DNA of 15,502 nucleotides from DATLGB01 sp038318085. Lineage in GTDB: Bacteria; Actinomycetota; Thermoleophilia; Solirubrobacterales; Solirubrobacteraceae. Where the stretch lies: NCBI GenBank assembly GCA_038318085.1, contig JBBQBV010000083.1:1-15502 (forward strand), in the 5' to 3' direction. Under the pieces are notes generated by a model. It worked only from the letters and a program-made list of their open reading frames with translations. It ran no database searches and was not told the origin of the DNA. Each line of letters begins with the position of its first letter. Positions within the stretch are counted from its first letter, which is position 1. This document shows positions 12,853 to 15,502 of the stretch, one piece after another. The translations under genes were made by a program, and so were the position numbers.

Positions 12853-12858
12853 TACCCT
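12853..12858 (+). promoter_or_regulatory. Candidate -10 box for leaderless hydroxylase start
   Basis: TACCCT is followed by exactly six bases and then the GTG at 12865. This is the same hexamer and spacing seen on the - strand before the SPT-like ATG. It lies in the 20 bases between the acyltransferase stop and the hydroxylase start. It suggests the hydroxylase can be transcribed on its own as leaderless mRNA, in the same regime as its neighbours. Confidence 0.45.
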
Positions 12859-12864
12859 TGGGGC

Positions 12865-13479
12865 GTGCGCCGCTCCGAAGCCCTCAAAGCCTCGCCGAAG
12901 ATGTTCGAGTCCGACTTCCTGGACTTCTTCACCCGGGTCCATCCCGCCGTGCCGGTGCTGCTCTTCGCCCCGGCCATCGCCGTGCTCGCGGTGCTGGGCG
13001 CGCAGGCGGAGGGCGTGGCGACGCTCGCCTGGGCGGCCGGCGGCTACGTGTTCTGGACGCTGACGGAGTACTGGCTGCACCGGGTCGTGTTCCACTTCGA
13101 GCCCGACCATCCGCTCGGTCGCCGCTTCCACTTCATGATCCACGGGGTCCATCACGACCATCCGAACGACCGGCTGCGCCTGGTCATGCCGCCCTCGGCC
13201 AGCCTCCCGCTGGCGGCGCTGTTCCTGCTGGCGTTCTCGGCCGTGTTCGGCGCGGGGCGCTGGGAGGCGTTCGCCGCCGGGTTCCTCGCCGGCTACCTGG
13301 CCTACGACATGCTGCACTACTACGTGCACCACCACGTGCCGAGGTCCCGCCTCGGCAAGCAGCTGCGCGAGCTGCACATGCGCCATCACTTCCAGGACGG
13401 CGAGCGCATGTTCGGCGTCAGCGCCCCCTGGTGGGACCACGTGTTCGGGACCGCGCCCGTCAAGCGCACGGCGCGCTGA
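12865..13479 (+). CDS. FA2H/Scs7-like fatty-acid (sphingolipid) 2-hydroxylase
   Basis: A 204-residue integral membrane di-iron oxygenase of the fatty-acid hydroxylase/sterol desaturase superfamily. The histidine boxes match the FA2H/Scs7 branch: HRVVFH (72-77, HX4H), IHGVHH (92-97, HX2HH), HYYVHHH (151-157) and HMRHH (171-175, HX2HH). FHFMIHGVHHDHPNDRLRLV then MPP, LAGYLAYDMLHYYVHHH and the end FGVSAPWWDHVFGT follow eukaryotic FA2H segment by segment. Hydrophobic segments lie at about 29-47, 53-70, 112-129 and 134-150. FA2H hydroxylates the alpha carbon of the N-acyl chain of ceramide or its acyl precursor. I chose the GTG at 12865 because it keeps the SPKMFESDFLDFFTRVHP entry segment whole and follows a TACCCT box by six bases; ATG 12901 is the alternative. 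Regiochemistry cannot be proven from sequence. Confidence 0.85.
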   Translation: MRRSEALKASPKMFESDFLDFFTRVHPAVPVLLFAPAIAVLAVLGAQAEGVATLAWAAGGYVFWTLTEYWLHRVVFHFEPDHPLGRRFHFMIHGVHHDHPNDRLRLVMPPSASLPLAALFLLAFSAVFGAGRWEAFAAGFLAGYLAYDMLHYYVHHHVPRSRLGKQLRELHMRHHFQDGERMFGVSAPWWDHVFGTAPVKRTAR

Positions 13480-13518
13480 CTGCGTCCCGTCCACCCCGTC
13501 CGCCATGCTGAGCCCCGC

Positions 13519-13830
13519 GTGACCTACGAGCCCGACTACCCAGAGACCGACGAGCCCGAGGTCGTCGACGGCCTGCCGGTGCTCGCGTCCGACGGCGTGC
13601 GCACCGCGCTCGCGCCGGGCACTCCCGCGGGGGTCCTGCTCCCGAGCCGCCAGGTCGCCGCGCTCGCCGCCACGGGCTTCTTGGCCGGCGCCGCCACCGT
13701 GGCGCTCGTGCACCGTCACAAGACGTCAAAGCTCCTGTCGCGGCGCAAGAAGCAGAAGCGCATCGGCCTCGGCGAGGTCGTGGGGAGCAACTCGTTCCTC
13801 GTCGACGTGCACCTGCTGCGCCGCGATTGA
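13519..13830 (+). CDS. Small single-pass membrane protein, function unknown
   Basis: A 103-residue protein: an acidic N-terminus (YEPDYPETDEPEVVDGLPVL, 3-22), a single membrane segment (about 45-64, VAALAATGFLAGAATVALVH), then a strongly basic stretch (KLLSRRKKQKR, 71-81) and the end LGEVVGSNSFLVDVHLLRRD. Charges suggest the basic C-terminal side is cytoplasmic. I recognise no family. The start is a GTG at 13519 with no good Shine-Dalgarno. The TGA at 13828-13830 overlaps the ATG of the glycosylase gene (TGATG), so the two are translationally coupled, though the products have no evident relation. Confidence 0.65.
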   Translation: MTYEPDYPETDEPEVVDGLPVLASDGVRTALAPGTPAGVLLPSRQVAALAATGFLAGAATVALVHRHKTSKLLSRRKKQKRIGLGEVVGSNSFLVDVHLLRRD

Positions 13831-14717
13831 TGGCCGCCGGGCCCGCCGAGGTCCGCGTCGAAGTCCAGCCGCCCTGGCCCTTCCGCCTGCGCGGCCGCTC
13901 TCCCGACGGCCTGTGGCGCCGCCGCGGCGACGCCGTCCAGCGCCTCGTCGGCGTCGGTGAGGAGGCCGTCTTCACCGGGGCGATCCAGCGCGGAGATCGC
14001 GTGGTCTTCGCCGCCCGGGCCCGGACGCCCGCCGCGGCCGCCGAGGGCCTGCGCCGGCTGCGCTTCGCCGTCGGCGTCGACGAGGACCACCGCGAGTTCT
14101 TCGAGCGCTTCCGCGGCGACCGCTTCATCGGCCGCGCCGTCCGCGCGGCGCCGGAGCTGCGCCTGCGGCGGCGGCCCGACCCCTGGGAGGCCCTGGCGTG
14201 GGCGATCTGCGAGCAGCTGATCGAATTCGATCGCGCGGTCGTCATCCAGCGCCGCCTGATCACCGCGCTCGGCCGCCGCTGCCCGCAGACGGGCCTGCGC
14301 GACGCGCCGACCGCAGCCTCGATCGCCGCCGAGGCGCCGGCGCGCCTGGCGTCCTTCGACCTGCCGCAGCACCGCGCGCTGACGCTGCGCCGCGCCGCCG
14401 CCGAGGTCGCCAGGGGACGGGTCGACCTCGCCGACCCCGACCACGAGGCGGGCTGGCGCCGCCTGCGAGCGATACCCGGCATCGGCCCGTGGACGGTCGA
14501 GATGCTCGCCCTGCAGGGCCAGGGCCGCTACGACCAGGTCCCGGCCGGCGACCTCGGCTACCTCAAGCTCGTCGGGCGCATCACGACCGGCAATCCGCGC
14601 GCCCGCGCCGACGTCCCCGAGGTGCGCGGCTTCTTCGAGCGCTACGAGGAATGGAAGGGCCTGGCCGGCGAGTACCTGCGCCTCGCCGGCGCGCGCGGCT
14701 GGCTGACGGCGGCGTAG
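13830..14717 (+). CDS. DNA-3-methyladenine glycosylase II-like (AlkA/HhH-GPD)
   Basis: A 295-residue base-excision repair enzyme of the HhH-GPD superfamily that removes alkylated bases from DNA. The helix-hairpin-helix with its Gly-rich turn is LRAIPGIGPWTVEMLAL (212-228), and the catalytic aspartate is Asp241 in VPAGDLGYLK (237-246), at the spacing found in AlkA. The domain opens at about 117 with DPWEALAWAICEQLIEFDRA, and the first 110 residues look like an AlkA-type N-terminal beta domain (EVQPPWPFRLRGR). The end, FFERYEEWKGLAGEYLRL, corresponds to the RPWRSYA helix of AlkA. The length is close to AlkA. The ATG at 13830 overlaps the previous stop. It converges on the substrate-binding protein gene after 31 bases, where I see no clear terminator. 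Confidence 0.88.
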   Translation: MAAGPAEVRVEVQPPWPFRLRGRSPDGLWRRRGDAVQRLVGVGEEAVFTGAIQRGDRVVFAARARTPAAAAEGLRRLRFAVGVDEDHREFFERFRGDRFIGRAVRAAPELRLRRRPDPWEALAWAICEQLIEFDRAVVIQRRLITALGRRCPQTGLRDAPTAASIAAEAPARLASFDLPQHRALTLRRAAAEVARGRVDLADPDHEAGWRRLRAIPGIGPWTVEMLALQGQGRYDQVPAGDLGYLKLVGRITTGNPRARADVPEVRGFFERYEEWKGLAGEYLRLAGARGWLTAA

Positions 14718-14748
14718 GGGCGTTGGGCGACCGCGAGCGGGCGCGCGC

Positions 14749-15502
14749 TCACGGCTCTGCGGTGTTGGCCTCCAGCCCCTGCCCCGGCAGGAACTCGTTG
14801 GTCAGCGCGTCCTCGGCGTGCGGGGGGTTGGTCAGGAGCTTGTTCTTGTACATCCACTCGCCGTAGGCGTGCCACTGCCCGATGTCCTGGAAGCCGTAGG
14901 GCCGCTTGGCGGCGGTTGGGAAGAAGACCGGGGTGGTGGCCTTGATCTCGGCGGTCTGGAGCTTGGGGTCCAGGCCGCGGTTGGCGGCCACCAGCGCCTT
15001 GACGGCGGCGGCCGGGTCGTCGCGGACCTGCGCGGTCCCGCGGCCCACCGCCTGCAGGAAGCGCCGCACCTTGGAGGCCTGCCGCGGGCGCAGCGAGGTG
15101 CGCTTGGCGACGAGGATCAGCTCGTCGTAGGTGGGCACCCCGAGGCGCTCCACGCGCAGGATCGCCGGCGCCTTGCCGCGCTGGGCCAGCTCGACGCCCT
15201 CGACGTTCCAGAAGGCGCCGAGGGTCGCGTCGACCTTCTTCGACAGCATCGCGGGCAGCAGGTTGAAGCCGACGTTGACCCGCTTGACTGACGACGCGGG
15301 CACGCCCGCCTTGGCCAGGATCGTCTGCAGGTAGGCGGACTGATAGGGGATGCCGGCGGTGCCGACGGTCTTGCCGCGCAGGTCGCCGACCGTCTTGACC
15401 GCGCTGCCCTTGATCGCGACCAGCGCGGTCAGCGGCTTCTGCACGAGCGCCCCCACCGAGACGAGGTTCACGCGCCTGTCGCGGGCGAGCAGCAGCTCCG
15501 GC
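14749..15502 (-). CDS. NMT1/THI5-like ABC transporter substrate-binding protein (partial)
   Basis: The frame is open to the right edge, beyond the apparent GTG at 15471: the codons before it read PELLLARDRR and belong to the same protein, so the N-terminus, presumably with a lipoprotein or Sec signal, lies outside. About 250 residues are visible. The pattern fits NMT1/THI5-like and SsuA-like periplasmic binding proteins: VGALVQKPLTALVAIKGS, the hinge VGDLRGKTVGTAGIPYQSAY, LLPAMLSKKVDATLGAFWN, a TYDELILVAKR strand, and a C-terminal helical part with RPYGFQDIGQWHAYGEWMYK. Family members bind pyrimidine precursors of thiamine, sulfonates, taurine or nitrate-type ligands. The LGAFWNVEG region resembles the pyrimidine-binding subgroup, but I would not fix a substrate. 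The permease and ATPase, if adjacent, would be off the right side. Confidence 0.83.
   Translation of the reverse strand, partial: PELLLARDRRVNLVSVGALVQKPLTALVAIKGSAVKTVGDLRGKTVGTAGIPYQSAYLQTILAKAGVPASSVKRVNVGFNLLPAMLSKKVDATLGAFWNVEGVELAQRGKAPAILRVERLGVPTYDELILVAKRTSLRPRQASKVRRFLQAVGRGTAQVRDDPAAAVKALVAANRGLDPKLQTAEIKATTPVFFPTAAKRPYGFQDIGQWHAYGEWMYKNKLLTNPPHAEDALTNEFLPGQGLEANTAEP

Noticed and set aside
14718..14748. Short GAGCG/CGCTC hairpin between the glycosylase and the substrate-binding gene as terminator
   Set aside because: A five-base stem without a T-run in 80% GC sequence is expected by chance.
15469..15471. GTG at 15471 as the start of the substrate-binding protein
   Set aside because: The frame stays open to the window edge and the preceding residues (PELLLARDRR) continue the family pattern, so the gene is simply cut by the edge.

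Overview
The window looks like chromosome of a very GC-rich actinobacterium, most likely of the Thermoleophilia (Solirubrobacterales) type. The reasons are the GC-rich coding bias, several start codons with a TAnnnT box just upstream and no Shine-Dalgarno (leaderless style), an actinobacterial-type integration host factor, and an Mla/Mce-type lipid ABC transporter beside an MMPL-type RND transporter. Placement below phylum level is inference. I see no rRNA, tRNA, CRISPR array or recognisable insertion sequence, and no gene-free stretch longer than about 220 bases.

Layout. (1) 1-1186, + strand: the tail of an MlaE-type permease followed by its MlaF-type ATPase. (2) 1191-3268, - strand: a visibly less GC-rich island of four small genes (RHH regulator, Fic protein, an 88-residue orphan, a DUF4279 protein) lying between the lipid-transport genes. 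It reads as an acquired toxin-antitoxin-like cassette. (3) 3364-7294, + strand: an operon with start/stop overlaps coding for an MMPL/RND exporter, a membrane-anchored thioredoxin-fold protein with SxxC instead of CxxC, and a B3/B4-domain protein. (4) 7329-8291: a - strand AbiEi-like/DUF559 gene framed by two copies of a 40-base palindromic direct repeat, one of which contains its Shine-Dalgarno and start codon. (5) 8359-9827, + strand: a lineage-type hypothetical protein, a small membrane protein and a VOC-family enzyme. (6) 9824-10192, - strand: an mIHF-type nucleoid protein with an inverted repeat at its putative promoter. (7) 10414-13479: a serine-palmitoyltransferase-like enzyme (-), a divergent two-lobed GNAT acyltransferase of the YghO/bacterial ceramide-synthase type (+), and an FA2H/Scs7-like fatty-acid hydroxylase (+). 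(8) 13519-14717, + strand: a one-TM protein and an AlkA-type DNA glycosylase. (9) 14749 to the right edge, - strand: an NMT1/THI5-like ABC substrate-binding protein.

The most interesting region is 10414-13479. Condensation of an amino acid with an acyl thioester, N-acylation of the long-chain base, and 2-hydroxylation of the acyl chain are the core chemistry of ceramide synthesis, and the three neighbouring genes fit those three steps. A sphingolipid/ceramide pathway is not what one expects in this phylum. The two divergent genes share a 10-base palindrome that supplies a TACCCT -10-like box in both directions, and the hydroxylase has the same box six bases before its GTG. The second candidate novelty is the DUF559 gene with its flanking hairpin repeats, which resembles a small mobile or self-regulated unit.
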